Assembly (NCBI RefSeq): GCF_029024105.1
Contig: NZ_CP118963.1
Span: 2,294,001-2,358,000, forward strand
From: Acinetobacter lwoffii
GTDB lineage: Bacteria; Pseudomonadota; Gammaproteobacteria; Pseudomonadales; Moraxellaceae
Length of the DNA stretch: 64,000 nt
Direction: 5' to 3'
The notes beneath the pieces were generated by a model. That model saw only the letters and a list, made by a program, of their open reading frames with translations. It did not search any database and had not been told where the DNA came from. Below, one piece after another: positions 1 to 9,451 of the stretch. How positions within the stretch are numbered: the stretch's first letter is position 1; the number at the start of each line of letters is the position of its first letter. The translations under genes and the position numbers were made by a program.

Positions 1-465
1 AGCCGCGATCAGCATGGCAAAGACCATGGCAAAGCCTGCTCCGGAGCCGACATTCATGATCAGCTCGACCGGCAATAACGCAATAATGCCGTAAGCGACC
101 GCACCACTGGCCACCATAACCCCAAGGAAGTTACAGAAGCCGGCCCACATCACTGCGACAGGAGCAGAAAGTGCATTGGTATAGATGACCGTGGCAACTG
201 CATTGGCGGTATCGTGGAAGCCATTGACAAACTCAAAGCTCAACGCAATAAAAAGTGCTGTCGCTAACAAAATAACTGAATACAAGCCCAAGGCCGGTAC
301 ATGCGCTAAATCTGCAGACAACTGGAAGCCGATATAAATCAGCGTAGTGATAATAAGAGTCAGGAACACCGGCATAAAGAATTTCGGTGTTGGCACATGA
401 ACATTGGTCGACTTTTGGAAAGCCGACCCGTGTGCTGAATCTACGGGAGTTTGATTAGGATTCAT
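1..465 (-). CDS. Inorganic phosphate transporter, Pit family (N-terminal part)
   Basis: This is a secondary phosphate transporter of the inner membrane (PiT family, metal-phosphate/H+ symport in characterised members). Only the first 155 codons are in the window; the gene runs off the left edge. The start ATG is at 463-465 and the protein begins MNPNQTPVDSAHG, a polar N-terminus followed by a hydrophobic segment. The family signature is visible as FEFVNGFHDTANAVATV, with later glycine-rich membrane helices (SGAVAYGIIALLP). It is transcribed away from metH, with a 536-bp gap between the two starts. The family is clear; whether it is the low-affinity PitA or a paralogue cannot be decided from this fragment. 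Confidence 0.85.
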   Translation of the reverse strand, partial: MNPNQTPVDSAHGSAFQKSTNVHVPTPKFFMPVFLTLIITTLIYIGFQLSADLAHVPALGLYSVILLATALFIALSFEFVNGFHDTANAVATVIYTNALSAPVAVMWAGFCNFLGVMVASGAVAYGIIALLPVELIMNVGSGAGFAMVFAMLIAA

Positions 466-1001
466 GCAAGCAGGAATAGAGGATTCAAGAATCCCCATAT
501 TGTTCAGTTAAATTGTGACAATTATATGACAAACTGCTGTCATATGAAGCAATTATTTGGATTTTCTTGCTGCTATTCGTCCTGTTTAATTCCGACTAAA
601 ACACTAGATTTTGATTTTATAAATCATTTACTTAAGATAAGATTCCAGCTTATTTAAGCTTAGCAACCGCACATATTTTGCTACCAAAACGATTCAAACC
701 CTGCCTGTCATCAAGCTGAGCAAAAGTTTCATTTGCACAGCATAAGCCATCAATATGACAATTTCATGAATGAAAGCATCAGCTTAATTTTTTGATTTTG
801 TTTACTGCCTGAAAGGCATCGAATCAGATGTGAGATTGCAATATTTTCTGATCCGGATGTTAAAACTTGTTGTTTTTCTAGATGACTTATCAAATTTTCA
901 TATCATGCTTATCCATCATTCTGAGCAATCTCAGCAGAAATCAGCCAACTAATCTGCTAAGATTAGCGTCGTTTTTTTTGATTTCTGCTGAGAAAGTTTG
1001 A
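466..1001. other. Intergenic region between pit-type gene and metH
   Basis: This is a 536-bp AT-rich divergent promoter region. Short open frames inside it have no recognisable product and poor start contexts, so none is called. The last 80 bp hold the metH leader structure described separately. Promoter elements could not be assigned with confidence. Confidence 0.5.
930..992 (+). promoter_or_regulatory. Structured leader upstream of metH (possible attenuator)
   Basis: A perfect 14-bp inverted repeat (930-943 with 979-992) ends 9 nt before the metH start and covers the GAG of its weak ribosome-binding site. Inside the loop is a perfect 6-bp hairpin (CTAATC 949-954, GATTAG 961-966), followed 5 nt later by a run of eight T (972-979). 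Upstream, CTGAG (921-925) can pair with CTCAG (930-934), which would compete with the long stem. The arrangement resembles a switch between alternative structures. No known riboswitch core, including the SAH type, was recognised. Regulation is inferred, not shown. Confidence 0.5.
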
Positions 1002-4000
1002 ATGTCTACACTTACCACTTTAAAAGAACTTCTTGCCAAAAGAATTTTAATTATCGATGGTGCGATGGGTACCATGATCCAGCGCCATAAACTGGAAGAA
1101 GCCGATTATCGTGGTGAGCGTTTTGCTGACTGGGCCTATGATCTCAAAGGTAATAATGATTTGCTGGTACTGACTCAGCCACAAATCATTCAAGGCATTC
1201 ATGAAGCTTACTTGGAAGCTGGTGCCGACATTATTGAAACCAACACCTTTAACGGTACCCGCGTTTCAATGTCGGATTACCACATGGAAGATCTGGTTCC
1301 TGAAATTAACCGTGAAGCAGCGCGTCTGGCCAAAGAAGCCTGTGCCAAATATTCAACGCCTGAAAAACCACGCTTTGTGGCAGGTGTGATTGGTCCGACA
1401 TCGCGTACCACTTCTATTTCTCCAAACGTGAATGACCCGGCGTTCCGTAACATCACCTTTGATGCTTTAAAAGTTGATTATATTGAATCAACCAAAGCTT
1501 TGATCGAAGGTGGTGCAGACATCATCCTGATCGAAACCGTGTTCGATACTTTAAATGCCAAAGCTGCCATCTTTGCAGTGAAAGAAGTCTTTAAAGAATT
1601 GGGCTATGAACTGCCAATCATGATTTCAGGTACGATCACGGATGCATCAGGTCGTACTTTAACCGGTCAAACCGCTGAAGCCTTCTGGAACTCGATGCGC
1701 CATGCAGAGCCACTTTCTATCGGCTTTAACTGTGCGCTGGGTGCAGATGCGATGCGTCCACACGTGAAAACCGTGTCTGATGTTGCCGATACCTTTGTTT
1801 CAGCGCATCCAAACGCTGGTTTGCCAAATGCCTTCGGTGGATATGATGAAACGCCGGAAGAAACTGCAGCATTTATTAAAGAATTTGCTGAAAGTGGCTT
1901 AATTAATATTACCGGTGGTTGCTGTGGCACTACGCCGGATCATATCCGCGCGATTGCAAATGCTGTTGCAGGCATTACCCCTCGCCAAATTCCTGAAATT
2001 GAACCGGCTTGTCGTTTAAGTGGTTTAGAGCCATTTAACATCACCAAAGATTCACTGTTTGTGAACGTCGGTGAACGTACCAACGTCACCGGTTCGAAAA
2101 AATTCCTGCGTCTGATTCGTGAAGAAAACTTCGCCGAAGCACTTGATGTTGCCCGTCAACAGGTTGAAGCCGGTGCGCAGATCATCGACATCAACATGGA
2201 TGAAGGCATGCTCGATTCGCAAGGTGCGATGGTGCACTTCCTGAATCTGATTGCTTCTGAGCCAGATATTTCACGCGTACCCATCATGCTGGATTCTTCT
2301 AAATGGGAGATTATCGAAGCGGGCCTGAAATGTGTGCAAGGTAAAGCCGTGGTGAACTCGATTTCCCTGAAAGAAGGTCATGACGAGTTTGTCGAACGTG
2401 CCCGCCTCTGCCGTCAATATGGTGCTGCGGTCATCGTGATGGCATTTGATGAAGATGGTCAGGCCGATACAGCTGCGCGTAAAAAAGAAATCTGTAAGCG
2501 TTCATATGATGTTCTGGTGAATGAAATAGGCTTCCCGTCCGAAGATATTATCTTTGACCCGAACGTCTTTGCGATTGCAACCGGTATTGAAGAACACAAC
2601 AACTATGGTGTGGACTTTATTGAAGCGACTGGCTGGATTAAACAGAACCTGCCAAATGCGATGATTTCTGGTGGTGTGTCGAACGTATCGTTCTCGTTCC
2701 GTGGTAACGAACCGGTACGTGAAGCGATTCACTCGGTGTTCCTGTACTATGCCATTCAGCAAGGCATGACTATGGGTATTGTAAATGCCGGTCAGATGGC
2801 GATTTACGATGACATCGATAAAGAATTGAAAGAAGCGGTTGAAGATGTTGTTTTAAACCAGAACCAGGGTGAAAGCGGTCAGGAAGCAACCGAAAAACTA
2901 CTTGCGGTTGCTGAAAAATACCGTGGTCAAAGTGGTACGCAAAAAGCCGAAGAAAATCTTGAGTGGCGTAATGAGTCTGTTGAAAAACGTCTTGAATATG
3001 CGTTGGTAAAAGGCATCACGACTTATATCGACCAAGATACTGAAGAAGCTCGTTTAAACTCTACACGCCCACTCGATGTGATCGAAGGCCCATTGATGGC
3101 AGGTATGAATGTGGTCGGCGACCTGTTCGGTGCCGGTAAAATGTTCTTGCCGCAAGTAGTAAAATCAGCACGTGTGATGAAACAGGCTGTGGCGTGGTTG
3201 AACCCGTTCATTGAGGCCGAGAAAACCCAAGCTGAAGCTAAAGGTAAAATCCTGCTGGCTACGGTGAAAGGTGACGTACACGACATCGGTAAGAACATCG
3301 TTGGTGTAGTATTAGGCTGTAATGGTTATGACATCGTGGATCTGGGCGTGATGGTGCCATGCGAGAAGATTCTGCAAACTGCGATTGATGAAAAAGTCGA
3401 TATCATCGGTTTGTCTGGTCTAATCACGCCGTCATTGGATGAAATGGTGTTTGTTGCCAAAGAAATGCAGCGCAAAGGCTTTAATATTCCCTTAATGATT
3501 GGTGGTGCGACGACTTCTAAAGCGCATACCGCAGTGAAAATCTCACCGCAATATCATAATGATGGCGTGCTTTATACCGCGGATGCTTCACGTGCCGTGG
3601 GTGTAGCCACGCAGTTGCTCTCTCCTGAGATGAAACCTAAGCTTTTGGCTGACTATGCAGCGGATTATGAAAAAATTCGTACCCGTCTTGCCAACAAGCA
3701 ACCGAAAGCGGCGAAATTGTCTTATCAAGAATCTGTTGAAAATGGCTTCAAGATCGACTTCGACAAGAATGCACCGGTTAAACCAAACTTCATTGGATCT
3801 GAAACTTTCACAAATTATCCGCTTGAAGCTTTGGTGGAATATTTTGACTGGACGCCGTTCTTTATTTCATGGAGCTTGGCGGGTAAATTCCCGAAAATCC
3901 TTGAAGATGAAGTGGTGGGTGAAGCTGCACGTGACTTGTATGAACAAGCTCAAGCCATGCTGAAAGACATCATCGAGAATAAACGCTTTGATGCGCGTGC

Positions 4001-4688
4001 AACGTTCAGCATTTACCCTGCAAACCGTGTAGCCGCAGATACAGTTGCGGTTGCTGATGAATCAGGCAATATAACGCACAGCTTCGAACACTTACGTCAG
4101 CAGTCTGACAAAGTCACTGGCAAAGCAAACTACTCTCTGGCTGACTTTATTGCGCCAAAAGATGTAGCTCAGGATTACTTGGGTGGCTTTGCCGTGTCAA
4201 TCTTCGGTGCGGAAGAGTTATCTCAAGAATACAAAGCCAAAGGCGATGACTATAACGCAATTATGGTTCAAGCCTTGGGTGACCGTTTTGCAGAAGCATT
4301 TGCGGAGCACTTACATGAGCGTGTTCGTAAAGAGTTCTGGGGCTACCAAGCAGATGAGCAGCTTTCAAATGAAGAATTGATCAAAGAGAAGTATGTCGGT
4401 ATTCGTCCTGCACCGGGCTACCCTGCTTGTCCTGAGCATTCTGAAAAAGCACCACTCTTTGATTGGTTAGGTACAACCGACAAGATTGGTACGTACTTGA
4501 CGACGAGCTTTGCGATGTGGCCACCTTCATCAGTGAGCGGTTTCTATTATGCAAACCCTGAAACTGAATACTTTAACGTGGGTAAAATCTCTGGCGACCA
4601 GTTGGAAGATTATGCGAAGCGTAAAGGTTGGACGTTAGATGAAGCGAAACGTTGGTTAGCGCCGAATTTGGATGATTCGATTTCTTAA
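1002..4688 (+). CDS. metH: Cobalamin-dependent methionine synthase
   Basis: MetH transfers the methyl group of 5-methyltetrahydrofolate to homocysteine by way of methylcobalamin. At 1228 residues it is full length (E. coli 1227). The domains appear in the usual order. The homocysteine-binding barrel has zinc ligands Cys244 and the Cys307-Cys308 pair in GGCCGT. The pterin-binding domain starts near 345 (NVGERTNVTGS). The cobalamin domain has the axial histidine His760 in GDVHDIGKN. A C-terminal AdoMet reactivation domain contains RPAPGYPACPEH. Translation begins at ATG 1002 behind the weak site GAGAAAG, which lies partly in the leader hairpin. A terminator follows the stop. It appears monocistronic, and control may act through the leader. 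Confidence 0.98.
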   Translation: MSTLTTLKELLAKRILIIDGAMGTMIQRHKLEEADYRGERFADWAYDLKGNNDLLVLTQPQIIQGIHEAYLEAGADIIETNTFNGTRVSMSDYHMEDLVPEINREAARLAKEACAKYSTPEKPRFVAGVIGPTSRTTSISPNVNDPAFRNITFDALKVDYIESTKALIEGGADIILIETVFDTLNAKAAIFAVKEVFKELGYELPIMISGTITDASGRTLTGQTAEAFWNSMRHAEPLSIGFNCALGADAMRPHVKTVSDVADTFVSAHPNAGLPNAFGGYDETPEETAAFIKEFAESGLINITGGCCGTTPDHIRAIANAVAGITPRQIPEIEPACRLSGLEPFNITKDSLFVNVGERTNVTGSKKFLRLIREENFAEALDVARQQVEAGAQIIDINMDEGMLDSQGAMVHFLNLIASEPDISRVPIMLDSSKWEIIEAGLKCVQGKAVVNSISLKEGHDEFVERARLCRQYGAAVIVMAFDEDGQADTAARKKEICKRSYDVLVNEIGFPSEDIIFDPNVFAIATGIEEHNNYGVDFIEATGWIKQNLPNAMISGGVSNVSFSFRGNEPVREAIHSVFLYYAIQQGMTMGIVNAGQMAIYDDIDKELKEAVEDVVLNQNQGESGQEATEKLLAVAEKYRGQSGTQKAEENLEWRNESVEKRLEYALVKGITTYIDQDTEEARLNSTRPLDVIEGPLMAGMNVVGDLFGAGKMFLPQVVKSARVMKQAVAWLNPFIEAEKTQAEAKGKILLATVKGDVHDIGKNIVGVVLGCNGYDIVDLGVMVPCEKILQTAIDEKVDIIGLSGLITPSLDEMVFVAKEMQRKGFNIPLMIGGATTSKAHTAVKISPQYHNDGVLYTADASRAVGVATQLLSPEMKPKLLADYAADYEKIRTRLANKQPKAAKLSYQESVENGFKIDFDKNAPVKPNFIGSETFTNYPLEALVEYFDWTPFFISWSLAGKFPKILEDEVVGEAARDLYEQAQAMLKDIIENKRFDARATFSIYPANRVAADTVAVADESGNITHSFEHLRQQSDKVTGKANYSLADFIAPKDVAQDYLGGFAVSIFGAEELSQEYKAKGDDYNAIMVQALGDRFAEAFAEHLHERVRKEFWGYQADEQLSNEELIKEKYVGIRPAPGYPACPEHSEKAPLFDWLGTTDKIGTYLTTSFAMWPPSSVSGFYYANPETEYFNVGKISGDQLEDYAKRKGWTLDEAKRWLAPNLDDSIS

Positions 4689-4710
4689 GACATCACCAAG
4701 CTTTGATATA

Positions 4711-4739
4711 AAAATCCCCTCGAGTGAGGGGATTTTTTT
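4711..4739. terminator. Intrinsic terminator shared by metH and the RelA/SpoT-domain gene
   Basis: The stem is CCCCTC/GAGGGG with A- and T-tracts on both sides, so it can work in both directions. The stop codon of the convergent downstream gene (4738-4740) lies inside its T-tract. Confidence 0.9.
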
Positions 4740-5886
4740 AACTTACTTTTTTTCTTGCTTGATTAGTAAAGTATCCAATAAACGCTGCTTGTCTAATTAA
4801 CGCAATGTAATTCCAAAAAACCTTCGAATCAGCAAAATAATTTGGATAAGCTTCTTTAATCCCACCAACAGCATTCGATGAAACTAATGCGACAACCCAA
4901 CTTTTATTAGCAGCTAGAGTAGTTTCATAAAAACTGTATCGTTTAGACGCTTCAGAATATTGAGATTTATCATAGTATTCTGTATCCAACCGCCCTGTAA
5001 AAACATTTAACCTTAGTAAAACATAGCCTTGCTTAGATTTCCCCTTAAGAATTTTCTCATCAATTGAATGCAATGATCTCGCATATTCTTGAAATAAGGA
5101 CTCAATAGTATAACTACTACCTGGTATTAATTTCGTCACAAAGTTATGTATATATACAGCTTCATTCATCGAATTTAATTTCTCTTCTTTTTTTATAAAC
5201 TCTATATACTCTGTAACCATTGATCGTTGATCATTTCTTTTAAATCCTTTTAAACTTTCGATAATTTCGAACTGATTACTTACATACTTGAAGAATAGAC
5301 GCCACTCTGTTGTGCCTTCATTCAACTTCAAATTTTGATTCGTAAATAAATCTATAATTTCTAAACTAGTAGCCCAACAATGTTGTAATGCTGTTCTTAA
5401 TTGAACTTCTATATTTTTGAGTTCCTGATCATCATTTAAAAATTTTCCAATTATATGGATACTTCTATATCCATCAGCTTTAGGTTCTAGAATATAGTCT
5501 TTGAATTTAACATTGCCATCATCGTTCATAAAATTTGGTTCTTTACACAATTCATCAAATAATTTTTTTACTTTTTTATTATTTGCCAAGACAATTCTAA
5601 TACCTCCAATGTCCTGCATATTTTTCAGGCTCATTTTATTAAATCTTTTTAATTTCTTTACGATAGATTCAGTTCTTTTTATTCTTTTAGCAATAAAAGC
5701 AGCGCTATCAGTTGAATAGACTTTACTCTTTAGAAAATTTTCGCATGTATCCAATGCAGTAATATGACTATCTCTCCAATCAGTCAAAACACTCATCGTT
5801 TCAGACAACAATTTTTTATCAAATTCAATAGCTGAACCAATTAAGTCAAATCCAGCTTTTTCGATTTGTTTTTTCGAATACTTCAT
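4738..5886 (-). CDS. RelA/SpoT synthetase-domain protein (stand-alone)
   Basis: This 382-residue protein has a nucleotide pyrophosphokinase fold of the RelA/SpoT synthetase type, without the hydrolase, TGS or ACT domains of long RSH enzymes. Motifs seen are the basic KRIKRTESIVKKLKR (68-81), QDIGGIRIVL (91-100), KADGYRSIH (136-144) and EVQLRTALQHCWA (160-172), so the catalytic residues of the family seem present. Residues from about 230 onward are not recognised. Domain layout and size resemble small alarmone synthetases and fused toxin-type synthetases such as CapRel, but assignment to a toxin class is speculative. The gene is much more AT-rich than metH and dhaKL, is transcribed towards metH, and looks like an acquired single gene. 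Confidence 0.85.
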   Translation of the reverse strand: MKYSKKQIEKAGFDLIGSAIEFDKKLLSETMSVLTDWRDSHITALDTCENFLKSKVYSTDSAAFIAKRIKRTESIVKKLKRFNKMSLKNMQDIGGIRIVLANNKKVKKLFDELCKEPNFMNDDGNVKFKDYILEPKADGYRSIHIIGKFLNDDQELKNIEVQLRTALQHCWATSLEIIDLFTNQNLKLNEGTTEWRLFFKYVSNQFEIIESLKGFKRNDQRSMVTEYIEFIKKEEKLNSMNEAVYIHNFVTKLIPGSSYTIESLFQEYARSLHSIDEKILKGKSKQGYVLLRLNVFTGRLDTEYYDKSQYSEASKRYSFYETTLAANKSWVVALVSSNAVGGIKEAYPNYFADSKVFWNYIALIRQAAFIGYFTNQARKKVS

Positions 5887-6321
5887 AGCACTAATTTTCT
5901 TATTTTTTAAATTTTATAATAGTTTACAGAAAAAATGTAGTTCATTTAATTAACTAACCTAAGTTGTGCCAAAGCTTCATCTCAGTTTCGATCTGCTTCT
6001 AATCCATCATCAGTGAAGTATTGACTACAATCATACTCAATCACTGTTTCCACCCTCACCCCGACCCTCTCCCAATGGGAGAGGGAGCATTCATTACTAT
6101 TTGAATGCTGACATGAATTTATGAATAGACATTCCCTCTCCTTTTAGGAGAGGGTTAGGGAGAGGTAAAATTTAACAACCAATAAAAAATCTGAAACTGC
6201 CCCTTTTCTAACCGCTCACCCCAAAATCATCTGTTTTTACACTTTTGAGTCTGCAAATTTCAAACATTTCCATAATAATAAGACTTTACACATCTCCCAG
6301 AATACGTGAAGGCCTTCCTCC
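5887..6321. other. Intergenic region with REP-like element upstream of dhaKL
   Basis: This 435-bp region lies between the divergent RelA/SpoT-domain and dhaKL genes. It holds the inverted-repeat element at 6052-6166 and otherwise AT-rich DNA that must contain both promoters. No further gene is seen. Confidence 0.6.
6052..6166. repeat. REP/BIME-like inverted repeat pair (copy 1)
   Basis: Two head-to-head units make up this element. The first contains CCCTCTCCCAATGGGAGAGG; the second contains CCCTCTCC-TTTTA-GGAGAGGG followed by TTAGGGAGAGGT. The outer arms (ACCCTCACCCC and its degenerate complement) are also inverted relative to each other. Related elements occur at 19124-19320 and 52641-52775. 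Confidence 0.85.
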
Positions 6322-8052
6322 ATGAAAAAACTCATCAACAACCCTGAAAATCTGGTTGTCGAAATGTGCAAAGGCTTTGTCCTTGCTCACCCTGAACTGA
6401 CATTTACCGAATCGCATAAAATCATTTCACGTAAACAAAAACACAATAACGTGGCACTGATTAGTGGCGGTGGTAGTGGTCACGAACCTGCACATGCGGG
6501 CTTTGTCGGTACAGGCATGTTAGACGCGGCTGTATGTGGTGACGTGTTTGCATCACCTTCTCAAATTCAGGTCTACAAAGCCCTGCAACATGTGGCAACA
6601 GACAAAGGCGTTTTGATGATCATCAAAAACTATTCTGGCGATATGATGAATTTCCAGAATGGTGCAGCACTTGCTCAGGAAGATGGCATTAAAGTCGATT
6701 ATGTAAAAGTAGCAGATGATATCGCGGTAAAAGATAGCCTTTATACGGTCGGTCGTCGTGGCGTTGCTGGTACCATCTTCGTACATAAGATTGCAGGTGC
6801 AGCAGCATCAAAAGGTTTAGAGCTGGCGGAAGTTAAAGCCGTCGCACAAAAAGCGGCAGATAACGTGATTAGCTTAGGTTTTGCTTATAGCTCATGTACC
6901 GTTCCTGCGAAAGGTACACCCACCTTCACCTTGGCGAATGATGAAATGGAATACGGCGTCGGTATCCACGGTGAACCCGGCATCCGTCGTGAAAAAATCT
7001 TGCCATCGAAAGAAATGGCACAACGTATGGTCGATGACTTATTTCTTGACCGTCCTGACATGCAAGAAGTTGCGTTGTTGGTGAATGGCTTTGGTTCAAC
7101 ACCAATGCAAGAACTGTATGTGTTTAACAATGATGTATGCGAACATCTGGCACGTAAAGGCATCAAGATTTACCGTACATTTGTTGGCAACTACATGACC
7201 AGTATCGACATGAACGGTGCATCGGTTTCATTGCTTGCTGTGGATGATGAACTGAAAACCTATCTGGATGCGGAAGCCAATACTCCAGCATTTAAACTGG
7301 ATGGCTCGCCTGCACTACCATTTGAATTTGCAGCACAAGACGCAGCAGCAAAACAAACCGCCAATACAGAAGTCGAAACTCAGCCTGAACATGCTGAAAT
7401 TCAAAATGAACAATTCACGATTGAAAACATGCGTTATGTGGTCGATGTCATGGCGGCCTGCATCATCAAAAATGAAGTGCCATTCTGCGAACTAGATGCG
7501 CATGCAGGCGATGGCGATTTTGGTATGAGCGTCGCCAAAGGCTTTAAACAACTGAAACGTGAATGGCAAAGCCTGATTCAAGCACAGCACATGGATGAAT
7601 TCTTGCTAAACAGTTCCATGATTATTATGGAACACTGTGGTGGTGCGTCAGGTCCAATTTGGGGTTCAGCATTCCGTTCGGCCAGTAAAGCTATTCAAGG
7701 GAAACAAACTCTAAGCGTGGCAGATTTTGCCGAGATGCTTCAAGCAGCAGTCAAAGGCATTCAAGTGACAGGTGAGCGTTCATTTGGTCGTGGCGCTGTA
7801 GTGGGCGACAAAACCCTGATTGATGCTTTGGTTCCTTGTGCAGATTCATGGTCTACCAATACAGACAAACCTTTTAAAGAGAACTTTATACTTGGTGCAA
7901 AGGCTGCGGTAAAAGGTGCAGAATCGACCAAAGAGATCGTGGCGCGTATGGGCCGTGCCGGTACGGTGGGTGATCGTAGCTTAGGCTATCCAGATGCTGG
8001 TGCACATGGCTTAGGCGTGATCTTTACGGACATTACCCAGCATATTAAATAA
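6322..8052 (+). CDS. dhaKL: ATP-dependent dihydroxyacetone kinase (DhaK-DhaL fusion)
   Basis: The enzyme phosphorylates dihydroxyacetone to dihydroxyacetone phosphate in the cytoplasm. The 576 residues contain an N-terminal DhaK domain with ISGGGSGHEPAHAGFVG near 48-64 and the covalent substrate-binding histidine in GVGIHGEPG (around 217). A linker follows, then a C-terminal DhaL ATP-binding domain with the Mg-binding signature HAGDGDFG near 394-401 and GRAGTVGDRSLGYPDAGAHG near the end. The fusion marks the ATP-using class rather than the PTS-coupled DhaK/L/M type. A strong terminator follows directly and no partner gene lies next to it, so it is probably a single-gene unit feeding glycerol or DHA carbon into glycolysis. 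Confidence 0.95.
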   Translation: MKKLINNPENLVVEMCKGFVLAHPELTFTESHKIISRKQKHNNVALISGGGSGHEPAHAGFVGTGMLDAAVCGDVFASPSQIQVYKALQHVATDKGVLMIIKNYSGDMMNFQNGAALAQEDGIKVDYVKVADDIAVKDSLYTVGRRGVAGTIFVHKIAGAAASKGLELAEVKAVAQKAADNVISLGFAYSSCTVPAKGTPTFTLANDEMEYGVGIHGEPGIRREKILPSKEMAQRMVDDLFLDRPDMQEVALLVNGFGSTPMQELYVFNNDVCEHLARKGIKIYRTFVGNYMTSIDMNGASVSLLAVDDELKTYLDAEANTPAFKLDGSPALPFEFAAQDAAAKQTANTEVETQPEHAEIQNEQFTIENMRYVVDVMAACIIKNEVPFCELDAHAGDGDFGMSVAKGFKQLKREWQSLIQAQHMDEFLLNSSMIIMEHCGGASGPIWGSAFRSASKAIQGKQTLSVADFAEMLQAAVKGIQVTGERSFGRGAVVGDKTLIDALVPCADSWSTNTDKPFKENFILGAKAAVKGAESTKEIVARMGRAGTVGDRSLGYPDAGAHGLGVIFTDITQHIK

Positions 8053-8067
8053 GCTTTACAATATTTT

Positions 8068-8099
8068 AAAAAAGCCTCGACACTGGTCGGGGCTTTTTT
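8068..8099 (+). terminator. Intrinsic terminator after dhaKL
   Basis: The 14-bp stem has one G-T wobble (GCCTCGAC/GTCGGGGC core), a 4-nt loop and flanking A6/T6 runs. Confidence 0.9.
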
Positions 8100-8176
8100 A
8101 TATTTCATTTCTAGGCTGTACATCTTAAAGCATCAGTCAAGTAAGGTAAGACATTGCTCATCCCCATCAACATGGT

Positions 8177-9451
8177 CTAACTAAACTTCTCTAAATAGCG
8201 CTCTAACTCTTCTGTCACCACTACCCGCTTATTGCCTTTCACCTGTTCCTCACCCAATACGCCTTCTGAGTCAATGACCACCACTTTGTGCCCATTCGCT
8301 TGTAAACGTTTGACACCTTCAAATAACATGCGTGCACCCACATCATGAATCAAAGTCAAATTGGTCAGGTCTATGACTATACGTGTTTGAGCGTCTGGCT
8401 CATCCTGCAAAATTCGCAGCAACATTTCGGATTCTGTAAATTGCAATACACCGCGCAGCTCATACACGACAATGTCATTGTTCTTACCTGCCGTATAACG
8501 ACTTTGCAAAATGGTCTGTGCCGATGGCGTCCCTTCCATCAGATGCAAGCCCATGTCCCGCGACAAACGCTCAAAAATATCCACGCCACGTACACTATGC
8601 CCATGCTCATCAATTTTAGGAGAAAAAACCACAATTCCCACCTGCCCAGGCAATACCCCGATAATTCCGCCCGATACACCACTTTTGGCAGGAATGCCCA
8701 CCGTCGTCAGCCAGTCACCCGCCGCATCATACATGCCACAGGTCATCATCACGCTGAGCACTTGGCGCACCACATCACGCTCTAGCAGCTGTTTGCCCGT
8801 TTTGGCCTGAACACCGCCATTGGCGAGCACACTACAGATATTTGCCAGATCTTTGACCGTCACTTTAATCGCACATTGCTTGATGTATCCATTGACGATT
8901 TCTACCGGATCCGAATCCAGCACACCTACGGTACGTAGCATATAGCCAATCGACAGGTTCCGGAATGCAGTTTTGACTTCCGACTTATACACCTGCTTGT
9001 CGAATTCCAGTTGACGTCCTGCCAGCTCACTTAAAAAACGGCGTAAGCATTCCGCACGTGAAATGCCTTTTTGTACCGGAATCAAAGAATGCGTAATGAT
9101 CGCACCCGAGTTAATCATTGGATTTTTAGGAAGATTGGTTTCTTTATCTAGCGAAATCTGATTAAAAGCCTCTCCTGAAGGTTCAACGCCGACCTTTTCC
9201 AGTACTGCTGGAATTCCCAAATGCTGCAATGCCAAGGCATAGGCAAAAGGCTTGGACATCGACTGCATGGTAAATTCGGTTTCATCATCTCCCGTGGAAT
9301 AAATCGTGCCATCCACCGTGGTCAGCGCCAAAGCGAACTTGTTTGGATCTACCGCTGCCAGTTCAGGGATATAGTCAGCCAAAGCGCCCTGATCATTATC
9401 ATGACAGACCGTTAATACATGCTGGAGATAATCGGGCACCGGGGTTTTCAT
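8177..9451 (-). CDS. glsA: Glutaminase A with C-terminal STAS domain
   Basis: The enzyme hydrolyses glutamine to glutamate and ammonia through a serine-dependent beta-lactamase-like fold. Residues 1-310 form the glutaminase domain, with the catalytic Ser-x-x-Lys in MQSMSKPFAYA (about 63-73), conserved NPMINSGAI (about 110-118) and KSGVSGGIIGVLPGQ. Residues from about 330 to 424 form a STAS domain (VVYELRGVLQF ... IVIDLTNLTLIHDVGARML), the module known from anti-sigma antagonists and sulfate transporters. Most bacterial glutaminases of about 310 residues lack this extension. It is convergent with dhaKL. The role of the STAS domain, possibly oligomerisation or nucleotide sensing, is unknown. 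Confidence 0.93.
   Translation of the reverse strand: MKTPVPDYLQHVLTVCHDNDQGALADYIPELAAVDPNKFALALTTVDGTIYSTGDDETEFTMQSMSKPFAYALALQHLGIPAVLEKVGVEPSGEAFNQISLDKETNLPKNPMINSGAIITHSLIPVQKGISRAECLRRFLSELAGRQLEFDKQVYKSEVKTAFRNLSIGYMLRTVGVLDSDPVEIVNGYIKQCAIKVTVKDLANICSVLANGGVQAKTGKQLLERDVVRQVLSVMMTCGMYDAAGDWLTTVGIPAKSGVSGGIIGVLPGQVGIVVFSPKIDEHGHSVRGVDIFERLSRDMGLHLMEGTPSAQTILQSRYTAGKNNDIVVYELRGVLQFTESEMLLRILQDEPDAQTRIVIDLTNLTLIHDVGARMLFEGVKRLQANGHKVVVIDSEGVLGEEQVKGNKRVVVTEELERYLEKFS

Noticed and set aside
451..657. 68-codon open frame upstream of metH
   Set aside because: It overlaps the phosphate transporter start, has no family resemblance or ribosome-binding site, and composition matches intergenic DNA.
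780..1001. SAH or cobalamin riboswitch before metH
   Set aside because: Known conserved cores (such as the GAGGAGCG-type SAH core or a B12 box) were not found; only unassigned hairpins remain.
8345..8785. 146-codon frame antisense to glsA
   Set aside because: It is a shadow of the well-supported glutaminase gene and has no independent evidence.
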